Shown here: piece by piece, positions 1 through 8,717 of the stretch
How the letters are laid out: each line of letters begins with the position of its first letter
Position numbering within the stretch: position 1 is the first letter of the stretch
Assembly (NCBI GenBank): GCA_902798745.1
Contig: CADBXM010000002.1
Location: 124,001 to 188,000 of the forward strand
DNA: 64,000 bases
Direction of reading: 5' to 3'
Origin: an uncultured Eubacteriales bacterium
GTDB taxonomy: Bacteria > Bacillota > Clostridia > Peptostreptococcales > Anaerovoracaceae
The notes under the pieces: generated by a model
The model's database searches: none
What the model saw: only the letters and a program-made list of their open reading frames with translations
What the model was told of the DNA's origin: nothing
Made by a program: the position numbers and the translations under genes

Positions 1-533
1 GAGACCGGATGGAAGTCGTGAAGCCATTTGCTGCAGCAGAGAGGTCTACCGCATATACCGATGCCTCCGAGCATCTTGGCCTCATCTCTTACTCCAATCT
101 GGCGAAGCTCTATCCTGTTCCTGAAGTAGCCCGCAAGATCCTTCGCGAGTTCTCTGAAGTCAACTCTGCCATCAGCGGAGAAATAGAACACTATCTTTGA
201 GCCGTCTATCATGAACTCCGCATCAATGAGTTTCATTTCGAGTCCATGTTTTCTGATCTTTTCGGCACAGACCTTCATAGCCTCTTCTCTTTTAGCGAGG
301 TTTTCCTTGTACTTTTTAAGGTCATCGTCTGTCGCCTTCCTCTCGACAGGCTTGAGCTCGGCGACGAGCTCGGACTCGTCTATCTCTTTGTTCGCTATGA
401 GGACGTGTCCGAGCTCCGGGCCGCGAGCGGTCCGGGCGATGACCATATCCCCCATCTCAAACTGTATCCCTGCCGGGTCAAAATAGTATGTTTTGCCGGA
501 TTTCATGAATCCGACGCCTACGATCTCTACCAT
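1..533 (-). CDS. ricT: PSP1-domain regulatory protein RicT/YaaT (3' end outside window)
   Basis: Partial gene running off the left edge; 177 codons are visible. The start at 533 follows a good AGGAGG ribosome site. The visible end carries the ICGRPLCC cysteine motif typical of PSP1-domain proteins. In Bacillus this protein (YaaT/RicT) is part of the Fe-S RicA-F-T complex that stimulates RNase Y-dependent mRNA maturation and affects sporulation and competence. It lies directly downstream of holB and tmk, the usual Firmicutes order, and probably shares their transcript. The family assignment is secure; the exact role in this organism is inferred. Confidence 0.9.
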   Translation of the reverse strand, partial: MVEIVGVGFMKSGKTYYFDPAGIQFEMGDMVIARTARGPELGHVLIANKEIDESELVAELKPVERKATDDDLKKYKENLAKREEAMKVCAEKIRKHGLEMKLIDAEFMIDGSKIVFYFSADGRVDFRELAKDLAGYFRNRIELRQIGVRDEAKMLGGIGICGRPLCCSKWLHDFHPV

Positions 534-548
534 ATATGTTGATCCTCC

Positions 549-1274
549 TTACCCTTTCATCTCCAGAAAGAGTCTCTTCAGAGCTTTGTTTTTATCCATG
601 TCTCTCTCTATGTCCGCTCTCACCTTCTCGGCAAGCTCGATCCTTTCCGCATACGCCGCCGGATCGCCGGAAATCATCATGCCTTCTCTTAAAACATCCT
701 CGAGCGCGTCCACAAGAAAGAGCGCGTCTGCCTTACTCTTTACGCATTTATTGGCGGCTTCTCTGAACTCATAAAAGTGTGAGTCGTCTGTCATCAGAGC
801 TGCGGCTTCTCTTATCTCCTCCGAATGCGCAGCTTCTTCCGCGTCTTCTCCCTCAAACCCATAATCGGATATCCTGATCGCCATGCACCTCGACCTGACA
901 GTGCTGAGAAGATGATCCGGGTTTGACGTACCGATCAGCAGCACCACAGATGAGTGCGGTTCCTCGATAGTCTTCAGAAGTTTGTTCTGTACTATCTCAG
1001 ACAGACTGTCAGCGTCCTCTATGATGCCGGCCAGAAAGCTCCCATAGGCTCCCATAGTAAGTCTCTCACTGAAAGCCGAAGCGTCATCCGTCTTATACGA
1101 TGTTTTGCCGCTCATCTCCATGCGGACCGTATCGAGACTGCTGCAGCCAAGGCCCGATACCAGTTCGTCTATAAATCTGCCCCTGGCCTCCCTGCTTCTG
1201 CCTTCGAGTATATAAGCGTGGGCAGCGCTTTCACCGCTTCTGAGATTGTCGACAAGCTCTTTAATGTCTCTCAT
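549..1274 (-). CDS. holB: DNA polymerase III subunit delta'
   Basis: 241-residue clamp-loader subunit that helps load the sliding clamp during replication. It has the AAA+ layout of delta': the region where a Walker A would lie (EGRSREARG) lacks the GKT lysine, as is usual for delta', while TIEEP and the SRC sensor motif (STVRSRC) are present. The start at 1274 (MRDIKEL) is chosen because it begins just after the tmk stop; a longer reading frame would overlap tmk. It is shorter than E. coli HolB (334 residues), as many Firmicutes versions are. Operon with tmk upstream and ricT downstream. Confidence 0.88.
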   Translation of the reverse strand: MRDIKELVDNLRSGESAAHAYILEGRSREARGRFIDELVSGLGCSSLDTVRMEMSGKTSYKTDDASAFSERLTMGAYGSFLAGIIEDADSLSEIVQNKLLKTIEEPHSSVVLLIGTSNPDHLLSTVRSRCMAIRISDYGFEGEDAEEAAHSEEIREAAALMTDDSHFYEFREAANKCVKSKADALFLVDALEDVLREGMMISGDPAAYAERIELAEKVRADIERDMDKNKALKRLFLEMKG

Positions 1275-1278
1275 ACCT

Positions 1279-1902
1279 TTATTCTTTTGCGCAAAGCTTC
1301 TCCAGATGCGCGAAGATCTCACCTTTCATTTCATCGGGAGTTCTTGTGGCATCTATTCTTTTGATCCTTTCAGGATATGCAAGCGCAAGCGCTTTATAGC
1401 CTTCATAAAGTCTGTAGTGAAAGTCTATCTTCTCAAGTTCCAATCTGTCAGGCTCGCCGGTCTGCTTCGCTCTCTCTCTGCCTGCCTCAGGGTCAATGTC
1501 AAGCCAGAAAGTGATGTCTGGTTCAAGACCTCCTGTCGCACTTGCATTTACTTCGGAGACCACATCTCCAAGACCTCGTCCGTATCCCTGATACGCTATG
1601 GACGAATCCGTGAACCTGTCACAGATGACCACCTTGCCCTCGTTTACAGCGGGACGTATGACTTCCGCCACGTGCTGCGCTCTTGACGCAGCGTAAATGA
1701 GCATCTCAGCCACAGGATCCATTTCACCGTTGTTCCTGTCGAGCAGGATGTCCCTTAGTTTTTCGCCGATCGGAGTCCCTCCCGGCTCTCTCGTATGTAC
1801 CACAACAAAGCCTCTTTCTCTAAAGAAGCTTTCAATGTTGCTTATCTGTGTGGATTTGCCTGCACCGTCTCCGCCTTCGAGAGTGATGAAAAGCCCTTTC
1901 AT
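1279..1902 (-). CDS. tmk: Thymidylate kinase
   Basis: 207-residue kinase converting dTMP to dTDP with ATP for DNA synthesis. The N-terminus shows the P-loop GGDGAGKST, then the TREPGG dTMP-binding motif and DRFTDSSIAYQG, all family hallmarks; length is typical. Its ATG overlaps the stop of the small membrane protein upstream (ATGA), so the two are probably translationally coupled. Followed after four bases by holB. Confidence 0.97.
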   Translation of the reverse strand: MKGLFITLEGGDGAGKSTQISNIESFFRERGFVVVHTREPGGTPIGEKLRDILLDRNNGEMDPVAEMLIYAASRAQHVAEVIRPAVNEGKVVICDRFTDSSIAYQGYGRGLGDVVSEVNASATGGLEPDITFWLDIDPEAGRERAKQTGEPDRLELEKIDFHYRLYEGYKALALAYPERIKRIDATRTPDEMKGEIFAHLEKLCAKE

Positions 1903-2030
1903 CTGCGCCTCGCTTCCTTTTCAGCACGGTTCTTCGCCTTTACATACTCGACGACCTGAAAGTACAGAAATGTCGCGAGCGCGACCACAGGCAAAGCTAT
2001 TAATATTATCAGTAAAATCTTAAAAACCAT
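1899..2030 (-). CDS. Small single-pass membrane protein
   Basis: About 43 residues: a hydrophobic segment (roughly residues 4-27) followed by a basic tail ending in EARRR, so an N-out/C-in membrane peptide is plausible. I do not recognise a family. The stop overlaps the tmk start (ATGA), which supports translation. The start at 2030 is preferred over one at 2081 because the longer frame begins inside the end of the upstream transporter gene. No good ribosome site is visible, and a TATAAT box lies only a few bases upstream, so the start or transcript could differ. Confidence 0.55.
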   Translation of the reverse strand: MVFKILLIILIALPVVALATFLYFQVVEYVKAKNRAEKEARRR

Positions 2031-2070
2031 TACATTATATTTTAACACATCTGACCTGAAACTGTCTGCT

Positions 2071-2946
2071 TCAGGAACCATATTTCTGTTTTGTATGGAG
2101 CCATCTGAGAACTGCCATCGCTATGATGATCACATATCCGCAAACGCTGACGCTGTCGGGGATCTCTCCGAACAGCACAAGGCCCCAGATCGACGCGAAT
2201 ACTACCTGCGTGTAGTCAAAAACGGATATATCCTTGGCAGGTGAATAAGTGTAGGCAGCCGTGATGCTTAATTGGCCTCCCATCGCGGCAGTGCCGGTCA
2301 GAATAAGAAGCAGAAACTGTGTCCAGGTCATCGGCTTATAGTCGAATATCATAAACGGCACCGCGATCAGACACGAAAAAGCCGAGAAAAAGAATATTAT
2401 CATCGGTCCTCTTTCACCTTGTCTGCTGAGCTTTCTAACATATGTGTACGCCGTGCCCGCTCCGAACCCGGAGAGAAGTCCCACAAAAGCAGGCAGACTC
2501 GCTATACCGGAAGTAGGTTTGATAACAAGCATCGCTCCCACAAAGGCGAAGAATACCAGCATCCACTCACGCCGCGTCGCTCTTTCCTTAAGTATGAACG
2601 TCGACATAATGATCGCAAAGAACGGTGACATCTTGTTCAGCACGTTGGAGTCCGCCAGACCGATATGGTCTATCGCCCAGAAATTAGCGATAATGCCTAC
2701 GGTGCCGAATACCGATCTCAAAATGAGGTCTTTGAGATTCCCTTCCTTTATGTGAAACTTCTCAGGAGTGCGCGACAATATGACAGCCGCGTAGATCATC
2801 GCGACCAGATTCCGGAAGAACGATTTCTCAATGGCGGGGAGGTCTCCCGACAGCCTCACCAGCACGGTCATCAGCGAGAAGAAGAATGCCGCGGATAATA
2901 TGCATAGTATTCCTTTAATGTGATTGTCGTACTTTTTGAATCCCAT
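2071..2946 (-). CDS. EamA/DMT-family transporter
   Basis: 291-residue integral membrane protein with about ten hydrophobic segments arranged as two five-helix EamA repeats, as in the drug/metabolite transporter superfamily (YdcZ/RhaT/RarD-like). Such proteins export amino acids or metabolites; the substrate cannot be read from sequence. It sits between proA and tmk on the same strand with an 8-base gap from proA, so it may be co-transcribed with proA, but no functional link is evident. Confidence 0.85.
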   Translation of the reverse strand: MGFKKYDNHIKGILCILSAAFFFSLMTVLVRLSGDLPAIEKSFFRNLVAMIYAAVILSRTPEKFHIKEGNLKDLILRSVFGTVGIIANFWAIDHIGLADSNVLNKMSPFFAIIMSTFILKERATRREWMLVFFAFVGAMLVIKPTSGIASLPAFVGLLSGFGAGTAYTYVRKLSRQGERGPMIIFFFSAFSCLIAVPFMIFDYKPMTWTQFLLLILTGTAAMGGQLSITAAYTYSPAKDISVFDYTQVVFASIWGLVLFGEIPDSVSVCGYVIIIAMAVLRWLHTKQKYGS

Positions 2947-2954
2947 TATTAGGT

Positions 2955-4184
2955 CTACCCGAGGTCTTTAAAATGAAAGCTCTTTTTGCCGCTTGCGTAG
3001 TCGCCTACGATATGGCCGTTTCCATAGAGCTTGTATTTATATGTGAGCAGTCCCTCGAGCCCCACCGGGCCTCTGGCGTGGATCTTTCCGGTGCTGATAC
3101 CTACCTCGGCTCCGAATCCGTAGCGGTAACCATCGGCAAACCTTGTCGAACAGTTATAATACACTCCCGCCGAATCCACGTAATCCAGGAAGCGTTCGGC
3201 TGTTTCCATATTTTCGGTAATTATAGCGTCAGTATGATGTGATCCATTCCTGTTGATAAGCGCTATCGCCTCGTCAACGCCGTCGACAGCGCGAAGAGTC
3301 AACTCGTAATTCAGGTACTCTTTGTACTCGCCATCCTGATGAACGGCTATCTCGTGTTTTGCCGCTTCTTTAAATGCCGCGACCAGAGCGTCCTTATCAA
3401 TGTCTTTATGTACCAACACCACCTCTGTAGCGTTGCATGCCGATACATATTGCTCTTTTGCGTCGGCGATTATCTTTGCTGCCTTGCCGAGGTCTGCGTC
3501 TTTGTCCACATAGATAGTGCATATTCCGTCGGCGTGCCCCATTACAGGGATCTTGGTGTTGGACATGATGTACTGAACGAATTCGTTGGACCCTCTCGGT
3601 ATGATCAGGTCTATCGAGTCGTGACATGAAAGAAGCTCGCCCACGCCTTCGCGGCTCTCGACAAGCATCGCGAAGTTCTCCGGGAGGCCTGCTTCGACAC
3701 CCGCCTTATAGATCACATCAAAGAGCTTTTTGTTACTTTCCTTGGCCTCGCTTCCGCCTTTAAGGATCACACAATTTCCACTCTTGATGCATAGCGCGGA
3801 TATCTGGACCAGAGCGTCAGGGCGGGATTCAAATATGACCCCGATCACGCCTATAGGACAGCTGCTCCTTACAAGCTTCAGCCCATCATCAAGCTCACGC
3901 ACCATCTGCTTACGGAACAGAGGATCAGGCATCGATATAAGATCGTTGATCCCCTTCACACAGTCAGCAAGCTTGTGGTCGTCAAAAGTCAACCTCCCCA
4001 AAATAGGAGCCGGAAGACCTTCTCCGTTCTCTCTGTCTTTTTTATTTGCGGCAAAGACAGCTTCTTTATTTTCTTTCAAAGCTTCTCCAATAGCGAAGAG
4101 AGCGCCGTTTCTTACCTCTGCCGGCAGCGATGCCATTCTGAAGCTCTCTGCCTTCATCTCACGTGCTGCTTCCCTGTAGTCCAT
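2955..4184 (-). CDS. proA: Glutamate-5-semialdehyde dehydrogenase (gamma-glutamyl phosphate reductase)
   Basis: 409-residue NADPH-dependent enzyme of proline synthesis, reducing gamma-glutamyl phosphate to glutamate semialdehyde. The aldehyde dehydrogenase catalytic cysteine is in YVSACNATE, and the glycine-rich ILKGGSEA region is present. Length matches the family. The start at 4184 follows GAAAGGTG; an upstream in-frame ATG at 4259 would run through the promoter region and is rejected. Divergent from proB-proC across a 138-base intergenic region, so all three proline genes are together but proA is on the opposite strand. Confidence 0.96.
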   Translation of the reverse strand: MDYREAAREMKAESFRMASLPAEVRNGALFAIGEALKENKEAVFAANKKDRENGEGLPAPILGRLTFDDHKLADCVKGINDLISMPDPLFRKQMVRELDDGLKLVRSSCPIGVIGVIFESRPDALVQISALCIKSGNCVILKGGSEAKESNKKLFDVIYKAGVEAGLPENFAMLVESREGVGELLSCHDSIDLIIPRGSNEFVQYIMSNTKIPVMGHADGICTIYVDKDADLGKAAKIIADAKEQYVSACNATEVVLVHKDIDKDALVAAFKEAAKHEIAVHQDGEYKEYLNYELTLRAVDGVDEAIALINRNGSHHTDAIITENMETAERFLDYVDSAGVYYNCSTRFADGYRYGFGAEVGISTGKIHARGPVGLEGLLTYKYKLYGNGHIVGDYASGKKSFHFKDLG

Positions 4185-4258
4185 TTTTTCACCTTTCTGG
4201 CTCACACAATTCCAAGATTTGTAACCGACTTCATAATATATGATACTAACACAAATCA

Positions 4259-4267
4259 TGGTATAAT
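4259..4267 (+). promoter_or_regulatory. Extended -10 promoter for proB-proC
   Basis: TGGTATAAT is a perfect extended -10 (TG, one base, TATAAT). No good -35 lies 16-18 bases upstream, as is common for extended -10 promoters. The transcript would carry a leader of about 48 bases before proB. No T-box or riboswitch is visible in the proA/proB intergenic region. Confidence 0.55.
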
Positions 4268-4322
4268 GTTCTTTGTATTTTTACGGATCATACATTGCGC
4301 GGTAATAGCTGAAAGGAATCAT

Positions 4323-5135
4323 ATGAGCGCTATCGGAGATGTACTGAACAACAGCAAAAAAGTCGTAGTCAAGATCGGCAGCAATGTGCTTTCCGACGAT
4401 GATGGTTATGTCAACATCGAAAGCATAGGAAACATTGTCGATCAACTCATGAAACTGATAGAAGACAACAAGAAGATCATCATTGTCAGTTCGGGCGCCG
4501 GCGCTTGTGGCGCGGCCACTATAGAAAAATGGGCTCGCCGAAAAGATGTCAATTACCGCCAGGCGTTATGCGCCATCGGCCAGGTCGAATTGATGATGGC
4601 CTACAAGCAGTGTTTTGAAAAATACGGCGTGCATGTGGCACAGATCCTCCTGACTAACGAGGACTTTTCGAACCCCGACCGCACTCTCCATATAAGGAAC
4701 ACGATCCATACCCTCGAGGACGAGAACGTGATCCCTATAATCAACGAAAACGACACCGTCGCCGTGGACGAGATCAAGATCGGTGACAACGACACCCTCT
4801 CGGCTCTGGTCGCGACGCTTTGGGACGCGGACGCTCTCGTTATGCTGAGCAATATCGAAGGGATCTTCACCAAAGACCCGGGCGCTCACAGCGATGCCAC
4901 TATGATCGAAGAAGTATTTGACAGCGAAAAGCTGATGGACAATATCGAGATAAAGGGTACAAGCAGTTTTGGTACAGGCGGGATAGCGACCAAGATCACG
5001 GCCGCAAATATGGTAGGCGAATACTCCATACCGGCCATACTCCTTCACGGCAAGAAAAAGGACATACTCCTCAAAGCGATGTCGGGCGAAGAGAAAGGCA
5101 CCATTTTTTACGGAAAGCAGGCGGTAGTCAAATGA
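4323..5135 (+). CDS. proB: Glutamate 5-kinase (no PUA domain)
   Basis: 270-residue amino-acid kinase that phosphorylates glutamate as the first step of proline synthesis. N-terminal VVVKIGSNVL, the central INENDTVAVDEIKIGDND motif and the GTGGIATKI segment are all characteristic. It is about 100 residues shorter than E. coli ProB because the C-terminal PUA domain is absent, a form known in many bacteria. The start at 4323 is set by GAAAGGAATC just upstream. Its end overlaps proC by four bases (ATGA), indicating coupling. Confidence 0.96.
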   Translation: MSAIGDVLNNSKKVVVKIGSNVLSDDDGYVNIESIGNIVDQLMKLIEDNKKIIIVSSGAGACGAATIEKWARRKDVNYRQALCAIGQVELMMAYKQCFEKYGVHVAQILLTNEDFSNPDRTLHIRNTIHTLEDENVIPIINENDTVAVDEIKIGDNDTLSALVATLWDADALVMLSNIEGIFTKDPGAHSDATMIEEVFDSEKLMDNIEIKGTSSFGTGGIATKITAANMVGEYSIPAILLHGKKKDILLKAMSGEEKGTIFYGKQAVVK

Positions 5136-5935
5136 AGATAGGATTTATCGGAACGGGCAATATGGGCTCGGCCATAATAAGAGCATACAGCACAGTATCC
5201 GAAAAAGACGGTGCGGAGATTCTGGCATACAACAGGACAAGGGCCAAGGCGGAATCGCTCGCTGAGTCTTGCGACATCTCGATAGCCAATGGAATCGAAG
5301 ATATCACCAAGTCTTCGGATATATTGTTCGTTTGTGTTGAGCCTCGCAACTTCGCGGAAGTTATGCCCGAGGTAGCGTCGTTTTTCACGAAGGACAAGAT
5401 CCTCGTTTCGATCGCGGCAGGCATTACTATAGAGACTCTGGAATCATATCTGGGACCTGACGCCAAAGTGATACGAGTCATGCCTAATACCCCAATAATG
5501 CACGGACTCGGCGTGACCGCTATGGTAAGAAATTCCAATGTAAACGACGAAGACTTCGATACAGTCAAAAAAGTCTTTGAATCAGGCGGCATCACAGGCG
5601 AAGTAAGCGAAGACCTCATATCCGCCGTGATCGGTGTAAGCGGAAGCAGCCCTGCATATACTTACATGTACATAGATGCCCTTATACAGGCCGGCATTGA
5701 AAGCGGCCTGGATCCTGAAATGAGCAGGCAGTTCGCGGCGCAGGCCGTAATGGGAGCTGCCCGCATGGTGATGGCATCCGATGATCCGCCGTCAGTGCTA
5801 TGCGACAGAGTCTGCACACCGGGCGGCACCACGATAGAAGCCGTCACCAGCTTAAGAGAAGCCGGCTTTGAAGACATAGTAAAAAGCGGCGCAGAGGCCG
5901 CTGTAAAGCGTTCAATGGAAATGTCAAAAAAATAG
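5132..5935 (+). CDS. proC: Pyrroline-5-carboxylate reductase
   Basis: 267-residue NAD(P)H-dependent enzyme making proline from pyrroline-5-carboxylate. It begins with the Rossmann motif GFIGTGNMGSA, and carries VMPNTP and the C-terminal PGGTTIEAV motif expected in ProC. Usual length. Overlaps the end of proB and is followed at once by a strong terminator, so proB-proC is a two-gene operon. Confidence 0.96.
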   Translation: MKIGFIGTGNMGSAIIRAYSTVSEKDGAEILAYNRTRAKAESLAESCDISIANGIEDITKSSDILFVCVEPRNFAEVMPEVASFFTKDKILVSIAAGITIETLESYLGPDAKVIRVMPNTPIMHGLGVTAMVRNSNVNDEDFDTVKKVFESGGITGEVSEDLISAVIGVSGSSPAYTYMYIDALIQAGIESGLDPEMSRQFAAQAVMGAARMVMASDDPPSVLCDRVCTPGGTTIEAVTSLREAGFEDIVKSGAEAAVKRSMEMSKK

Positions 5936-5936
5936 G

Positions 5937-5963
5937 AAAAGGGCCGAAGCCCTTTTCTTTTTT
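5937..5963 (+). terminator. Intrinsic terminator of proB-proC
   Basis: AAAAGGGC-cgaa-GCCCTTTT stem followed by CTTTTTT, directly after the proC stop. The A-rich left arm also lets it act on the converging transcript that ends at 5973. Confidence 0.9.
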
Positions 5964-5972
5964 ACTCAGGAA

Positions 5973-6881
5973 TCAGTCCCAAAGATTACGTGGATACGCG
6001 CCTTCATCTTTGAGAGCAGCGAACTTCGCCACCACTTCAGGCTTATCCTCTTTGTATGTTACGCCAAACCACTTGTCCGAAGAAGTCAGCACCTCGAACG
6101 TCGCGCTTCCGTCTGCGATCTGATCGTTGACAGGAGTCTGGATGTAGTACTCGCCCTTCATCGGGTTTTCGACCATGATCTTGTCGAGAGCCTTTTCAAA
6201 GCCCTTCTTAAGAACATCCATGTACTCCCTGCCGAATCCCCAAAGGTTCATCGATACAGGAGAGTCAGCAGGAATTACTTCCTTGCTGCCGTCATCGTAA
6301 GTGTCTGTAACTGTGCCATCAGCTTCTTTCTGAAGCTTGAGATGCTCAACTACGTCTGTGAGGAAGCCATTCTCCTGCTTGCAGATACCTCTCGACACTG
6401 TTCCATTCTCGGATAGAGTCTTCTCTACCTCAAAGCCTACCATGCAGTTGTGGGAGGCGTCAGCCTTTGTTGTCAGGAACTCATAGATCTTGCCGAAGCC
6501 TTCCTTGCCGTAATAGTCGTCTGCGTTGATGACTGCGAAAGGAGCATCGATGATATCTCTCGCGGCAAGTACTGCCTGGCCTGTGCCCCAAGGCTTGGTG
6601 CGTCCTTCAGGGAATGTATATCCCTCAGGAAGGTCTGTTCCCTCCTGGAACGCGTAGTACACTTCATACTTTTTGCCGGCGCCGTTTTCTATATGTTCTT
6701 TGAACACTTCCTCAAAGTCGTGCTTGATGATGAAGCACACTCTTCTAAAGCCCGCCTGATACGCGTCATAAAGGCTGAAATCCATGATGATATCGCCCTC
6801 AGCTGTGATCTGATCGAGCTGTTTGTTTCCGCCATACCTGCTGCCCATTCCTGCAGCCATGATTACCAGAATAGGTTCCAT
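5973..6881 (-). CDS. Nucleotidyltransferase family protein (sugar-phosphate NTP transferase type)
   Basis: 302 residues with the signature MAAGMGSRYGG nucleotide-binding start of NTP-transferases (GalU/RmlA fold), followed by VINADDYYG, the metal-binding acidic motif. Proteins of this subgroup are usually annotated only as sugar-phosphate nucleotidyltransferases, and the substrate is unknown. It is shorter than GlmU and lacks a hexapeptide-repeat domain. The gene starts 12 bases after gltX ends, so the two are probably one operon, although their functions are not obviously linked. Confidence 0.8.
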   Translation of the reverse strand: MEPILVIMAAGMGSRYGGNKQLDQITAEGDIIMDFSLYDAYQAGFRRVCFIIKHDFEEVFKEHIENGAGKKYEVYYAFQEGTDLPEGYTFPEGRTKPWGTGQAVLAARDIIDAPFAVINADDYYGKEGFGKIYEFLTTKADASHNCMVGFEVEKTLSENGTVSRGICKQENGFLTDVVEHLKLQKEADGTVTDTYDDGSKEVIPADSPVSMNLWGFGREYMDVLKKGFEKALDKIMVENPMKGEYYIQTPVNDQIADGSATFEVLTSSDKWFGVTYKEDKPEVVAKFAALKDEGAYPRNLWD

Positions 6882-6893
6882 TATTCACTCTCC

Positions 6894-8567
6894 TTATTTG
6901 TTGATCGCTTCCTCGAGGCGGCTTCTTACCGCCTCCTCACCCATTATCTGCTGTATCGCCCATACATCCGGCGACTGAGCGCGGCCCATCAGGGCTATTC
7001 TTATCACCGTGCTCACATGCCCCACATGACCTTTATAGTCATCAGGGTTCTTTTTATAGTCTTTTGGCTTGGCCGCGTAGCCAAGTTCTGTCGCTATTTC
7101 TCTTATTTTATCAAACCATTGACCGTTGTCATCAGAATGATCGTATGAATCGAGATATTTTCTGAGTATCTCACACGCATCGCCCGCGACTTCTGCAGGA
7201 TACTCATCTTCGATCTTAAATGATTCATCGAAGAAATAGCTGATGAAGTCCATTATTTGTCTCGCATACACGAGGTCTGCTCTAGGCCTTGCGTCATGAC
7301 GGCCGAGATCGAGGATCTTTGCCAGATAGTCCATGTCCTTGAATACATAGGCATATTCAGGAGCGAATTCATCAGACCATGCTTTGAGCCACTCAGCGAG
7401 TTCCTTCGCATCTATATGCAGCAAAGTGTTCTTGCTGACGTCGTTGAGCTTGTCGAGGTCGAACAGCGCTCCGCTCGATGACATCTTTTCTGTCGTGAAC
7501 TTGAACTCTTCCGCATCTGCTTCCGGATTCTCGATCCTCCACTCCTCATAATTTGAATTGAGTATGGTCAGAAGATACTCCCTCACCGCTGCCGGGTGAT
7601 AGCCTTCGTTCCTATAGAAATCCAGTGAAAGCTCAGGGTCTTTTCTTTTTGAGAGTTTGCGCTTATTGCCGTCCTCGCCAATCTTCATCAGCTGGGCAGT
7701 ATGGCAATATACTGGAAGATCCCATCCGAGAGCTTCAAAGAGCTCCACGTGGATAGGAAGCGATGGAAGCCACTCTTCCCCTCTTACAACATGAGTCGTT
7801 CTCATGAGGTGGTCATCCACCACATGAGCGAAATGATATGTCGGTATCCCCGTCTGCTTGATGATTATAACATCCTGGAAGTTGTCAGGAACGGAAAGCT
7901 CGCCGCGTATAGCATCCACAACAGTATGGCGCTTCGTTTCTTCAGCAGAAGCGTTAGGCACACCAGCCGACTTCAGTCTTACAACGAAAGGTACTCCGTC
8001 CTTTATCTTCTGCTCCACTTCCGCAGCAAGCGCCTCGTCCTTGTCCCAGTCTCTGTACTTAGACCAGCCCGCGTAGATGCCCGGCGACGTTTTTTCTGCC
8101 TCCTGCTTCTCACGAATGGATGCTATCTCTTCTTCGGTAAGGAAGCACGGATATGCTTTGCCCTCGGCCAGAAGTTTTTTCGCGAAAGACCTGTATATCT
8201 CGCCTCTGTGTGACTGCGTGTAGTCGCCATAGACTCCGACATCTCCATCGGATGTGACGCCCTCGTCAAAGTTTATCCCGAAGAACTTCAGCGAGCCAAT
8301 TATAGTCTCGACCGCGTTCTCCACATATCTCTTATCATCTGTATCCTCTATTCTGAGGAAAAAAACTCCGCCGCTCTGATGAGCCAGTCGCTCATCCACG
8401 AATGCCCCGTAGAGATTACCGAGATGGATGAAGCCTGTCGGTGAAGGACCGAGCCTGGTCACCATGGCTCCCTCAGGTAAGTCTCTGGCAGGATACATCG
8501 CCTCGTACTCATCCGCTGTATGAGGCAGCGACGGATAAATCAATTCACTTAATTCTGCGTAATTCAT
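6894..8567 (-). CDS. gltX: Glutamate--tRNA ligase
   Basis: 557-residue class I aminoacyl-tRNA synthetase attaching glutamate to tRNA. A HIGH-type motif appears in PSPTGFIHLGNLYGA and the KMSKS-type motif as KLSKRKDPE. An extension of about 33 residues precedes the catalytic core and the protein is longer than the usual 460-500 residues, a variant seen in some Clostridia. Sequence alone does not settle whether it charges only tRNA-Glu or also tRNA-Gln. Ribosome site AAAGGAAAT precedes the start. Confidence 0.92.
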   Translation of the reverse strand: MNYAELSELIYPSLPHTADEYEAMYPARDLPEGAMVTRLGPSPTGFIHLGNLYGAFVDERLAHQSGGVFFLRIEDTDDKRYVENAVETIIGSLKFFGINFDEGVTSDGDVGVYGDYTQSHRGEIYRSFAKKLLAEGKAYPCFLTEEEIASIREKQEAEKTSPGIYAGWSKYRDWDKDEALAAEVEQKIKDGVPFVVRLKSAGVPNASAEETKRHTVVDAIRGELSVPDNFQDVIIIKQTGIPTYHFAHVVDDHLMRTTHVVRGEEWLPSLPIHVELFEALGWDLPVYCHTAQLMKIGEDGNKRKLSKRKDPELSLDFYRNEGYHPAAVREYLLTILNSNYEEWRIENPEADAEEFKFTTEKMSSSGALFDLDKLNDVSKNTLLHIDAKELAEWLKAWSDEFAPEYAYVFKDMDYLAKILDLGRHDARPRADLVYARQIMDFISYFFDESFKIEDEYPAEVAGDACEILRKYLDSYDHSDDNGQWFDKIREIATELGYAAKPKDYKKNPDDYKGHVGHVSTVIRIALMGRAQSPDVWAIQQIMGEEAVRSRLEEAINK

Positions 8568-8638
8568 ATATTTCCTTTCATCAGTTTGTTACCAAAAAGA
8601 TGATACACTAATATGCCCTCATTTTCCAGTTACAAGTA

Positions 8639-8667
8639 TTGACTGTAATTATCACCGAGAATATAAT
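8639..8667 (+). promoter_or_regulatory. Promoter for PPi-phosphofructokinase
   Basis: TTGACT, a 17-base spacer, then TATAAT: close to the sigma-A consensus. It lies about 50 bases before the pfp start in the divergent gltX/pfp intergenic region. Confidence 0.82.
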
Positions 8668-8717
8668 TGTGAGGATTTTAAAAATAGTAAAAACAAGAAG
8701 AAAAAGAGGAAAGAAAA